From Cerioporus squamosus (Eukaryota; Basidiomycota; Agaricomycetes; Polyporales; Polyporaceae), in the NCBI GenBank assembly GCA_022592435.1, contig JABYQS010000010.1, positions 124,001-188,000 of the forward strand: a stretch of 64,000 nucleotides of DNA, written 5' to 3'. Shown here piece by piece: positions 24,401-34,943 of this stretch. How positions within the stretch are numbered: the first letter of the stretch is position 1; each line of letters begins with the position of its first letter. Both the position numbers and the translations under genes were made by a program. Under the pieces are notes generated by a model, which was not told the DNA's origin, ran no database searches, and saw only the letters and a list, made by a program, of their open reading frames with translations.

Positions 24401-25063
24401 GCTGAGAGGCCGCGGTACCATTGGACGCCGGGGCAACTACATAGGGATCAAGTGGTGTGAAATCATGAATAACACGACAAGGCGGTGAGTTTGCTCACCT
24501 GCAGCGGACTTTCCAGCCAGTGCCATGGCCTTTGCTTTCGCCTCGTCCAAGGCCTTCTTCGCGTCCCGCTCCTTCTTCCATGCCTCTAACCTCGCCCGCT
24601 TCGCCTTCAACTTCTCATCCTCAACGGGAGGCGTTGCAGGCTTGCTCTCCGCTGACGGCGGTCCTCTAGGAGGAGATGCAGGACGTTCTCTGTCACGGCG
24701 GTCTCGTGAACGCGACCGACGGCGGTCGTCACGCCTGTCATCACGGTAGTCGCGGCGTCGGTCGTCCCGATACCTGTCGTCGCGGTATCTGTCTCTGTCT
24801 CTGTCGCGGTCGCGGTCCCTCTCCCTGTCCCTCTCACGTTCCCTCTCCCTGTCCCTGTCTCTGTCCCGCTCCCTGTCTCTATCGCGGTCCCTGTGGTAGC
24901 CATCCCGGTCCCGGTCCCGATCCCGGTCGTCGTCGTGCCTCGATCTAATGGGCCTTTGGGCGTTGCGCCTGGTCGGCGACGGAGACCGTGGTGAAGAGCG
25001 GTGAGACGGCCTTACCCTCTTATTTGGCGAGTCCGGGGAGTAGGAGCGGTCTCTTCTGGCCAT
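21427..25063 (-). CDS. PRP5: DEAD-box pre-mRNA splicing helicase Prp5/DDX46
   Basis: ATP-dependent RNA helicase that remodels U2 snRNP for branch-site pairing; nuclear. Start ATG 25063 ([16 protein letters not shown]). N-terminus is an Arg-Asp/Arg-Glu alternating low-complexity domain (about residues 45-125), then acidic [11 protein letters not shown] and the linker [19 protein letters not shown]. Helicase motifs are complete: Q motif [14 protein letters not shown], Walker [26 protein letters not shown], and motif [12 protein letters not shown]. The C-terminal part contains [11 protein letters not shown] and a KH-like end with [17 protein letters not shown] and [20 protein letters not shown], finishing [15 protein letters not shown] at TGA 21427. 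Exons join in frame, for example [16 protein letters not shown]. It is divergent from the PI31 gene with only 176 bp between start codons, implying a shared promoter. Confidence 0.95.
24780..24935 (-). repeat. Tandem CGx-GAx codon repeat encoding the Prp5 RD/RE domain
   Basis: On the minus strand the DNA alternates Arg and Asp/Glu codons in hexamer-like units (plus strand ccctgtctctgtc-type repeats), giving the RD/RE-rich region of Prp5. Such tracts are prone to length change. Confidence 0.7.
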
Positions 25064-25239
25064 ATTGAAGTGAGTGGAGGTGAAAGCCTGCGAGGCGGCG
25101 TCTGCTGGGCAGAAGCACCCATGCCGTACAGCAAGCGCCCCTTTGTTTGTCATCGCTTGGCCCCTTGCCAAATTGAGACGGATTGCGTATACAGTCGCGA
25201 GGTAAGCGCGCTCGGGACATCGACTCTCTCCCGACCACC
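25064..25239. promoter_or_regulatory. Shared divergent promoter of PRP5 and PI31
   Basis: Only 176 bp separate the two start codons, so both genes must use this stretch or overlapping leaders. No TATA motif evident. Confidence 0.6.
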
Positions 25240-26379
25240 ATGTCCTTCCTCACTCTCGACACTCCTGTCCTGCTCGAGACTTTGCCTTCCAAGCTTCCCG
25301 CTGCGAAGAAGCAGCTCAGCTCTCCCCAGGACGCGATTGCTGCTTTGGTCCACACAGCTTTTGTTGTCCTGGGTTTCCATCTTACCGCGGTCGACGAGGA
25401 CGCCCCGTCGCGCACATACGATAACGATGTACTTCCTGCAGAGTGGAATCATCATGGGCCAGGCAGTTACACCTTCAGATACAAACATGAGCAGAGCGAC
25501 CAGGAACTACTGGTCAAAATCGTCAAGATGGGCAATCGCCTGCTCATCAACTCGATTGCGACGCAGGTATGGAACGGACCCGTGTCTAGCTTGGTTGCCT
25601 GTCTCACATGTGGGTTACAGGGTGAGAAGACTGCTACACTAGATATCCCTGTGAATGACTTCACGTCGCCGTCGTTCTTCCCTCATGACTTGTCCGCGGT
25701 CGAACGCCCTCCGCTCGTCGACGGCTTCGTCTCAACGAACCGTCTCGATGACTTCGTCACCCGCTTCAAGCTCACGACCGTGCGAGAGCTCATTCCGGGT
25801 CTACCCAAGGAGGCTTACACTGAGCGTCCGGAGCCAGACTCTGGCCCCAGCCGGCTCCGGGAGTCGGAGTCAGCGGCTCCTGCGAGAGTCCAGCTTGAGG
25901 ATCCCCCACATCCGGAGGCACCGCCCTACCCTCCGCATGGTGCCAACTTCCAGCCGCCGACAAACCCTCTCGAGATCGGGAGGCGTGATCGCGACCCCTT
26001 CCCCAGCAACCCCTTCGCCCCTCCTCCTCTGTTCCCCAATAGAGGTGGAGATGGTATGTTCGTCGGCCCCGACCACCCAATCTTCGGCGCTGGAATACAA
26101 GGTAGAGGACCTGGTGGCAATGGTCCTTGGGGTGGGGACGGATACCTCCCTCCCCTAGGCGCACCCCCGGGTGCCCGATTCGACCCTGTCGGCCCTGGAA
26201 TTGGTCCAGGTGCACCTTTCCCCGGCCGTGGGGGTATGCCGAGACGTGGTGGCGGTCCTTTCGGCGGACAAGAACCTGATTTCGATGACTTCCCTCCGCC
26301 CGGTTCGGTGAGCAGTTATCTTCTCCTGTACCGCAGTCGCACCGCTAACGTTCCCATTTAGCGCGATATGTTCATGTAG
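25240..26379 (+). CDS. FUB1: PI31-like proteasome regulator
   Basis: Regulator of 20S/26S proteasome with an N-terminal FP fold and a natively disordered Pro/Gly-rich C-terminus; cytosol and nucleus. ATG 25240 starts MSFLTLDTPVLLETLPSKLP. FP-domain blocks include DAIAALVHTAFVVLGFHLTA, LPAEWNHHGPGSYTFRYKHE and ELLVKIVKMGNRLLINSI. The C-terminal part has GRRDRDPFPSNPFAPPPLFP, GPDHPIFG, PPGARFDPVGPGIGPGAPFP, and ends PDFDDFPPPGSRDMFM at TAG 26377-26379, like the acidic-Pro tail that closes PI31 proteins. Two introns: 25567-25620 (54 nt, frame-preserving and stop-free) and one before the last five residues. The last intron matters, since without it the protein would lose the conserved DMFM end. 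Yeast Fub1 naming is by homology class, not verified. Confidence 0.88.
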
Positions 26380-26833
26380 AATTGTAGGAATGATCGTGTT
26401 TCCAGCTGCTATCGAATGCAATGTATGTACTGCTATTGTTTTCGTGTTTGGCGTGTCCAGGATCGCAATGTATGTTACCCGATGTATTGTCCCTCCTCTC
26501 CTCTGAGTCATGCATCCGTTTATGACGCGTATATATGTGTACTTGTATCGAACTGTAGCATAGCGAGATTTGAAATGTACATTTTACTGCGGTCGGTGGC
26601 CAAGTGCCAAAGTGCCGCAATTGTGCAACCGTACTTCCCAAAAGCGATGGCGGTCGCTGGTGTGGGGCGTGACGCTGCTGCGAGGGTTCTGCGTACGTAC
26701 AGATGCTGATCAGTCCAAACTAGCATCAACTTGCCCCTCCGATCCCTATATAAGAACTTCTGCTTCCTCCGCTTCGTTCCACATCCTCAACACACCTATT
26801 TTCTGCACAGTGCCGCGACAACACAACGCAACG
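26380..26833. other. Intergenic, no gene seen
   Basis: PI31 3' UTR and promoter of the next plus-strand gene. A TATATAAG-like motif lies near 26746-26753, about 80 bases before ATG 26834. Confidence 0.45.
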
Positions 26834-27885
26834 ATGCATTCACCCACACGATCACCCACCCGCACCCGAAGACAGCCAAACGGCGACATCCCATCCTTCA
26901 TGCGCCGCCCTCCGAAACCCGACGGCGTCAAAGACCGCCGCGCGAAGAACGGCAGCCTTGCCAGCCTCTCGCCCGCTGAGCTCGAGGAACGCTACCAGCA
27001 GAACGCACGCATCCTAGCCGAGACGTGAGTGTCCCCGTCTGCGCTGCATCCGAAGGAGAGAGCACGTCGTAATGTCCAGCCTCTCCCTCCCCTCTCCCTT
27101 GCGTCATACAGGTCCGCATCCAGTTCGACGTTCATCAGGCAGCTCGAGGACCAGCAAGCCGCTATCAGGGCGAGGCTGGGCGAGCTCGGGGTGGAGGGCA
27201 TCCGATCGCAGTTGGAGCAGACGAAGATTCAGGAAGACGACTCGATGAGCGTCGACCCGAGTCCGAGTCCGAACCCCCCGCCTCCGCCACAAGAGGAGCC
27301 TCGCCCTATTGGTGCAAAGCAACGCGCACTTGCGCGATGGGTATGTGTCGCATTTGATGCGTTGCTAAAGGGGTGTACACTCATGCGCGGGCGATCGCTG
27401 CACAGAACCAAGCTGCGAACGGCCGGAATGAACCCCAGGTTGGGGGGATGTCTACCGACGAAGCGACGAGGATACTGCAGGAGACGTTCCAGCGTGAACA
27501 GGAGCACAAGCAGAAGCTCATGGACCGGCGAAGGCGGCGGGGTGAGGTTGTGGCAGGCGAGCATCTGACACGAGCGGAGATGGATGCTCGTATGCTCGCG
27601 TTCCTGTGAGTCGCGTTCGCTGCGTTCCAGACGTCCTTCGCGAGCCTAACAAGTCAATTTCCCACTAGAACATACAAACCGACAGAATCCGATCTGGAAG
27701 ACGATGATGACGACGAAGAAGACGAAGACGAAGAGGAGGGAGGACGCCCGTCATGGTGGGACGAGGACGACCAGGAGGACGGAATCAAGGGGCAGGATAT
27801 CGTCGAGCCCGACTACGAAGACCTATCTACCATCATACGCATTGACGAGGCAAGGATCCCATGGGCCATTCCGCGGGAAGAGTAG
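26834..27885 (+). CDS. Conserved-looking fungal protein of unknown function with coiled coil
   Basis: Four exons, ATG 26834 to TAG 27883-27885, roughly 275 residues. N-terminus is basic and Pro/Thr-rich (MHSPTRSPTRTRRQPNGD, then IPSFMRRPPKP). SLASLSPAELEERYQQNARI leads into a helical region STFIRQLEDQQAAIRARLGE, a Pro-rich linker, a second helical stretch with STDEATRILQETFQREQEHK, then an acidic run of Glu/Asp and a hydrophobic close STIIRIDEARIPWAIPREE. The amino-acid pattern and clean in-frame introns support a real gene. I recognise no catalytic domain; scaffold or regulatory roles would be guesses. Confidence 0.75.
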
Positions 27886-28060
27886 ACTGTATCGAAGCGA
27901 TGTATCTTATCCGAAGATGTAACGATTAATGTGTAGCAGTAGAGCATATCCAGGGTGTGCATGGTTCGAACGATAGCATATGTACTGGTAGCAGATGTGG
28001 CCAGAAGTGAGAAAGTGGACGACTCATGCATCGATATTGAACGTTGATGAATTGCGTAGC

Positions 28061-31000
28061 TCAACGCGCATGCACAGGGCAATTTCTTCCACGCTGCAAC
28101 CAAGACGACAAACAAGCTAGGACCGAGTGATGAGTGACATTATACGAGAAAGCGTTGTCGAGACGCTTACCGTAGTGGAAGCTGCAAAGGCAGCTCAGCC
28201 GTGCCACGGTAGATCCCTTGATGAACTCCTCCAGACAAATGACACCTGAGAAATGGATGGTTAAGCACCGAGGCCAAGGACGTCGGCGTTGTGGGACTTA
28301 CATTCCGTGCCGATGAGAGCACTCTCCTCGGGAAGCTTGTAGACAAGGTACTTCGCCGTCTGAGGCACAGTGCCCGTACCACCCTCCAGACAGTTCTTGA
28401 CATGTCCTTCCTGGGCATTGGGAGGACCCAAGTCGGACAGGGAAATATTGCAAACTGGGCATCTAGCGCAGGGTCAGCTCGACATCTGATGACACCATGA
28501 CGGCAACAACATACTCGGCAAGATCGCTCAGCTGGGAGCTGGACTGAGCACGCGTCGGACTGGGGACGTTCAGTCGTCTCTGGTCGATGAATATACGCTC
28601 CATGGAGTTGGTTCGCGATGCTGACAGTCCGATGGGCACGGCGGCAGTGACTTCCTCGTAGCAATTCTGACAGACGCGCTGCTGAGACGCGATGGGAGGC
28701 GCTTCTGGGAATGAGGGATCGTGGACGATATCCGACGGGTCAAGGAGAGCCCTGTACGAAGAGCAACGGTCGCAGAAGATGCGTCCACATCGACGACAGT
28801 GCTAGAGATATGAAACTTAGGATTGGTGGCGGTAGGCGTGATAATCTCACTTACATGCTGTCAAACCGAAAAGCAGTCAGCGCATGCTACCAACGAGCCA
28901 AGAAAGAGCACATACTCTGCGGTTCAGGAAGGTAAAGCGGCGTCGACAATCCCGACATTCTGACACGGCATCGTCTCGTTCCCAGGTCGCATGGACTTGG
29001 TGAGGAGTGGGAGCCGCCCGAGGCGTGAGGACCTTCTGAGGAGCTTCGTGAGTAGGCACGCGGAACTCAGGAGCCTGCGACAGGTGTGGCGTCAGATCTG
29101 TCGGGCCCCTAGAGCTTGAGCCAAATGAACGGTTGAAGTAGTCGGTTGTCGTCGACCGCAATGACGGCGGGCGCGCGGTCCCTGCAGGAGAGGCGCCTGG
29201 ATAATGGAACTCTTCGTCGTCATCGTCATCGTCGTAATCGACATTATCTGTTCACCGCAGAGTTGGAGTACACTACTAACGCCAACAGGAGATATATGCT
29301 TACCGTCACCGGAGATGAGCAGTCCCTGAGCACCGGCTGCGAGCCTTCGTCTCTCAAGCTCGCGATTGTAGGCATTCAACAAGACCTCGGCCTGAATCTT
29401 GCGCTCGTTGTCGTCATCACCTGACAGACGTTCAGTAGGCACTCGGTGGGTCAGTCGGTGACACGACTCACCGAGAAGCCCTTGACGAAGCTCCGTAGTA
29501 GCTCGTTCAAGCTTTGCAATCATCCGACGAGCCTCCAGAGCGGAGCTCATGTCCCCGTCATCCGGATGGGGTGTACCGACTAGATATCTGGCCCTTGCCA
29601 CGTAGTCCTGCGAGGAGTACCCGGAGCTTGGCATGGCGCTGAGCTCCTGTCCCTCGCTACCGCCGAAGTCGCTCTCCTCGTTCTCGACATAGGGTATCAA
29701 CTGTCCATCCGCCAGATGGTACATCGCACCATCTGGCAGGAGAAACGGCAACGGGGGTATATCGAGTCTTCGCCGCATCACACGCACCCATCTGCGGCGA
29801 CGCACCCAGGCCTGCGGACTGTGCGAGCCTGTGCTGGTGCTTCCATGGCTGCTGCTCCGACTGCGGCTACTGCCACCGAGCCCGAGACCAACAGCACCGC
29901 TCCCACTCAGGAGACGTTCGAGTTGCGGCGGCGGCTCTGACACCCATTGGTCGTCGGGGTCCGAGAATGAGTGTGCGTATTGCCACCCTTCTTGAGCATC
30001 AACTCCGGGAGGCGTGACGTCCAATGTCCAATCGGACCTGCGGGACTTATCATCAGATGAAGTCGACTAGATAATCTCACATAGTATACTCACAGCCAGA
30101 AATGACTCCGCTCTGCTCCTTCTCGTGATGAACCAGGCCTGGGCAAAGTGAATGGGTCTTCACGCAGGGGAAGTTGAACGTCGCTGCGCCAAGCGCCAAC
30201 CCTCTTGCCAGTGGCATCACTCGGTACGGGCAGGACCAATTCAAACGGTGCTTGTCTGCCTCGTCGACCTAGGCCTGATGCCGAGAACTTGGGGCGGCCC
30301 CCGGAAACTGCCAAGATCTTCAACCGGACGTCGAGTCGCTGGTTCTCATACAGAACTAGAGGCACAGTCATATGCACGCCGAGGGGGTTGTAAGGGACGC
30401 CAGAATCGCGCCACTTCTCTGACTCGAATCGCTGAAGCACCTGGAAGTGGAAGTCAGACCTCGCACTCAGAACTTTCCGTAAGCAGACACCTACCTCGCA
30501 TATCCAGACTTCGAACACAGCAGCGGCGACGTCGTAGGCAGTCTCACCCCAGTTGTTCCTCACGAGGGGGTCGGCTTGTTGCTTGTTCAATAGGTACAAA
30601 ACAACTGGCAAGTGTCCCTTCGATGCAGCATTCACTATGCGGTGTAAGGATCGTTTAGTCTAACGCACGACCGGAAGTAGACGTAGACTGAGACTTACTC
30701 AATGGCGTATAGCCGCCCTTGCTTCGCACGTCAACGCCAGGTGCACCGTCGATCTCGGACGTCGCACCTCCGCTTTCGCAAAGCCAGCGCACAATGTCAA
30801 GATAACCCTGGCGATACTTCAGCACGTGCCCCATACACGATCACGATCCAGATAAAACTTACCTTGGAGCACGCGTTATGGAGGGCGGTCCACCCATCCG
30901 CGTCCTTGGCATGCACGTCCGCCTTCTCCGGGAGCAGATATGCAATGATGGGCAAATGTCCATTCAAGGCCGCCTTGTGCAGCGCGGTCTGGCATATGAC

Positions 31001-31699
31001 GCGTCAACGGAATACTCACGGTATGGAAATAGCAGCAGCACTCGGGCCTACCTCGCCCTCCTTGTCCTCGATATCGGGAATGGCACCGCACTCCTCCACA
31101 ACTTCATGACAGGACGCAGTTGAGACACATGGAAGATAACACAGGAACGAATGAACACGCACGCCACTTGACGATATCAAGCCAACCCCTGCTCGCGGCC
31201 GCGTGCAACGCGGTCAGGCCGGTCCTGGGGGATGCATCGTTCGCAAGCTCGAATGGCTCCACGTCATCTGCGCGCACGGCCTTCCTGAACTCCGTCTGGA
31301 CGCGTCTGAGGTCCCCGGATGCAGCAGCTGCATGCAGTGCTTCGAGTTGTGCGGGCGAGGGGTGGGCTTTCGAGGGTGCAAGAGACTGCGGCGGTTGCGT
31401 CTGTATAAGTGGTTCGGGAGTAGGTGTACCCGCGCGCGGGGGAGTGGGCTGGGTAATCGAGTGCTCCTCGGGCTCAGGTTCAGGAGAGTGGGAGTCCGAA
31501 GTACCAGGATAGACGAACTCCTCTTCGTCCGAGTCGTCGTGCATGGGTGGCGAATCCGAAACAGGTGACGGGGCGGAACTGTTTACTCTGCACACGCGGG
31601 TTGAGGATGCGGGGCGAATGTTGGGGACACGTAGCAAAGCGCGACTCACTCTTGGATGGTGGACAGATGGTGGCCAGGTGCAAGGAAGCCGCTGCTCAT
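28061..31699 (-). CDS. Ankyrin-DysF-FYVE-RING protein (Pib1-like E3 ligase fused to extra domains)
   Basis: Large spliced gene from ATG 31699 (MSSGFLAPGHHLSTIQE) to TGA 28061. Order: Ser/Pro/acidic N-terminus; at least four ankyrin repeats (GLTALHAAASRGWLDIVKW, ETALHKAALNGHLPIIAYLL, GWTALHNACSKGYLDIVRWL, GYTPLMNAASKGHLPVVLYL); a linker with FELVLPVP; a DysF-like block GWQYAHSFSDPDDQWV and WVRRRRWVRVMRR as in peroxin-30 type proteins; a FYVE finger with WERD, ECRDC, RRHHCRRCGRIFCDRC and RVCQNC; a small CPVC...HVKNC zinc motif; and a C-terminal RING-like CVICLEEF...CLCSFHYAC...CPVH. FYVE implies PI3P membranes (endosome/vacuole), RING implies ubiquitin ligase activity, DysF is known from ER-peroxisome proteins. 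One FYVE histidine comes from a 3-nt exon (28855-28857). Functions are inferred from domains; the full architecture I do not know from a characterised protein. Confidence 0.88.
28855..28857 (-). other. 3-nt microexon (CAT, His) inside the FYVE motif
   Basis: Upstream exon ends ...CGC AGA at 28916; intron 28915-28858 is 58 nt (gtatgt...ttgacag); then CAT; then intron 28854-28802 is 53 nt (gtaagtgag...tctctag); the next exon starts CAC TGT CGT. The joined reading is NRRHHCRRCG, the exact FYVE R-(R/K)-HHCR-x-CG motif. Skipping the triplet would keep frame but delete one of the two histidines. Confidence 0.8.
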
Positions 31700-32481
31700 A
31701 GCACGGAAGACAGCTAGGGCCGCTCAGAGAGGCTTGCCAGGACTCGACGTCGGCCTCCGCGAGGCAAGCGCGGCAAAAAGTTCGCGTATGAGGTCATCAC
31801 ATGACCCATAATGAACGGCGTCTCTGTGCAAGCGCTCTTCTAGTTAACCACGGCCCGCTCCAACCTCGCCAACCGCGCTCACTAGGTGCAGTTGGTAGAA
31901 ACCATATACGCAATGGGGTTCCGTTATCAGAAACATTGTGGATGCAACCGCGGCGCACAGGATAGACAGGAAGCGCAGGGTACATCCGCCATAGTACGTT
32001 CCTGTGATTTGAAGCTCGTCCGATGAGGTAGCTGATTCTGAGAGGGAAGGGTAACCTAGTGAATGTCGGGAGAGTCGTTGGCGAGCGTCCTCCCCGCGTT
32101 ACCTGCCAGTGGAAATGCCATTGCTAGTAAGATAAGCATTATTGTGCTCGGGCCTCGTGTCAAACTACTTCAAATACGAACTGGTCAGGAAACGAATCAC
32201 TGTATTACATATCCTCGGGGAAATGCAGATTGCAGCTTGTGGACTTCAGCTGAGGATGGGTCCGGGAACAGGCTAGAGCGTCACTGGCAGTGGATACCTC
32301 TGCTGCTTGAGCCCTGACGGCACCACCGCGACTTATCGTTCAGGTCAAGCATACCATGCTTGAGCTCCAAGCTAGCTGCATGAACGAAGTCTAGAAGTGC
32401 CATTGATACAAGATATTAAGACATGGGCGTGCGGGAATCTATGCGATTGCGGTCCGAATGGAGAATGCATAACAAGGGCCC
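31700..32481. other. Intergenic, no gene seen
   Basis: Promoter of the ankyrin-FYVE gene and 3' flank of the ferric reductase. An 84-codon plus frame (32063-32317) has no recognisable content. Confidence 0.45.
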
Positions 32482-34943
32482 TCACTTCGACATGCCAAAC
32501 GTCTCGACGTGCAGGGTGACCGACGGCGCGCCCTTCAGCACGCTGGCAGGACTAGTCAGCCTGGATGCGAGCATGTGAGACACCGACTGCGTGAGCGCGG
32601 AGGGACCTGAGACTGGACACCAGAGACAACGACGTCAGCAACCACTCATCTCCGACAGTCTTTCCGAAGGCGTCACTTACCGTCAACGGATACGGAACCA
32701 GTAGAACCGTCAATGCCCTCCTGGAGGATGCGCCGGATGCTCGGCCGCCCGTGGACGATCTTCAGCGATGAATATAGCGGAAGCTCCTTGTCGCCTTCGT
32801 CAATCTCGGAAAGCGTAGAGGAGCCATCTGACGTCGTGGACGCCGCCCGCGGGATCTCCGGAATCGCGCAGGTGGGACCCGTGATGTACACCGCCGGGTC
32901 TACTACGAGCGAGGTGGACTGTGCAGCGGCGATTGCCTCGGAAAGTGTCTTGGAGATCCATCGGAGGTGGTCTGAGTTGGCCCGCGTGAGATTGGCGAAC
33001 ACGAAGGTTGGACGGCGGAAACTCACCTGAATTGCGCACAGCCCACACGAATACCACGCGCCGCACCTTGGACGTGCCTGCGCGCGCATTACTGGGAGAG
33101 GTTCGGATAAGTTTTGAATGAAGCTGACACAAACACAAGCGAGATACGCACTGCACAAGGTTCAGCAGCAGAGGCAGCGTGTATGAGACACCAGAGCCAC
33201 CTGCGTCATCGTCAGCCGGTGGCATAGATAAGAGCAAGTTCGCAGCACGCACCTGCCACCAAGATACACGTCGTGAAACCAGTACAAATCGGGTGGGCAG
33301 CCATACGGTCCGTCGATGAACGCAGGGACCCGGCAGATGCCATTGCGCGAAGCGTACTCCCGGAGACGTCCGGTGAAGCCGGAGCGACCCCGAATGAGGA
33401 AGACAACGTCCTTCTCGCTGGTCCCGTCAGAGCCGTCGAGTGCCTTCGGGATGCTCGCAATGGTGAATGGGTGCGCTTCCGTGGGTATGTCGCTGACCGT
33501 CGGGAGGATGACATACGCGTGCTGTCCTGGGAGCCAGTTCATTTTCCGACGGAGGGTCATGCGGATGGTGTCGGAGGAGACGAGCTCGACAATCGCCGAG
33601 CCATGTTCATGTGTGCCGCCCTTGCCCCGGTTGTTCCAGACGAGGCGCGTGGTGCGCAAGACTCGATCGAACGCCCAGACGACCAAGGCGGGCCAGAAGT
33701 AGTCCCCGAACCTGCAAATAGCACGCCAGACAAGGTAAGTGACACAACACTCGCCGATCAATTGAATCCCGCGATGACAATTGAGTCATGCCAGCGCGGG
33801 ATCGTGGAAAAGGACGTACTCGACTTCGCGCGCGTGGAGATATCCGCCGATGATGAAGATGCTACATATGTGCAAGACAACGTGAGCAGTGAATTGCGAA
33901 GACGTTACACGCGTGGCTTACCCAACGAGGAGGATATGGGTGAGAAGGAAGAACTCGAAGAAGGCGTTGCGGATAAAACGGGCCGACAGGATAGTTGCCA
34001 GCGTGAACGCGACCAATCCAGTAGCGCCCCATCGCATCCATGCGTGACTGAAGTCGAACTTCTCGGAAAGGCTATGGAAGGACCTTAGTCAATGCCCGCG
34101 GAGTCGGCAGCAGAAACGGAGGAACATACCCGGAAATGGCGCGACTCAGGGCATGCATCCATAGTAAGATGAGACAAGTTCTCGCCGCAGCACGGTGCAG
34201 GACGTTCAACTAACGCCACCAGTCAGTATCTTCTAGCACGTCAAACGTAAGAGGAACCTGACCTTTTCATGTCCAATCCCCGTTAGCCCTGTCAGCGAGG
34301 CATTAATGGACAGTTCTACTAGCGAAGGTTAAAATGCCCTTACAAGAAATGATGTTGTTCTTTCCAGCTAGGGCGACGATAAGCGGAAGCTGGCAGGACG
34401 CGAGATGCGCTGCCCTATCCTCGAAGAACCAGGTTTGAAGGTTCTTGGCTATACGAACCCATGTTATATAAGCGCACCTCGAGGGAAGCGATGTACAAGA
34501 AGCTCACTGTTGGTCAACGTGAGGCTCAGCATCGTGGCAATGTAACCACAGATGAAGAAGAGCTCGGCGATGGACGCTGTACCAATGCCGAGAGGCACCT
34601 GAGTCCGGAAGGCAACGATCCTGAAACCGGAGCCGAGTGCGGCGGGAATGCGCCGCCACGATGCCCTTCCGGTCCTCCCAGGTAGGACGAGTTCGGGGGA
34701 GCCCTTCTCAATCTTCTCCGATGGTGTACTTGCTGGAGATACTCCTGCGTGGTGGCGACCAAAGAGGATGGTCAAAGTGGAGCGGACGAGCCGGACGAGC
34801 AGCAAGAGGGCGAGGATTGCGGAGATGATCAACCAAAGCTCCTTGATCGCCCTCTTCTGCTGGGCTGCCTTGAGGGCCTTGTCAGCCGCGGTAGGCTGGT
34901 AGGCACGGACGTTGAGACGCGAAGCGTATGCTGGCCAGGACAT
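32482..34943 (-). CDS. Ferric-chelate reductase (FRE/NOX superfamily), apparent 1-nt frameshift
   Basis: Plasma-membrane flavohaem enzyme reducing extracellular Fe(III)/Cu(II) with NADPH. ATG 34943 (MSWPAYASRLNVRAYQP); helix 1 around ELWLIISAILALLLLVRLV. The ferric-reductase domain has FFEDRAAHLASCQLPLIVAL, GKNNIIS, haem histidines in GHEKLNVLHRAAART and WMHALSRA, and HILLVVLFIICGYLHAREVE. FAD motif HPFTIASIP, NADPH-side DGPYG, then TTCILVAGGSGVSYTLPLL, YITGP, and the closing LHVETFGMSK (stop 32482). Between DGPYGCPPDL and TTCILVAGG the frame slips by one base at TTT (33276-33278); deleting one T gives a perfect sequence. A weak alternative donor could bypass it but would lose the nucleotide-binding strand. 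Other exon joints are clean. Substrate metal and partner (for example a multicopper oxidase/permease) are not visible nearby. Confidence 0.87.
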
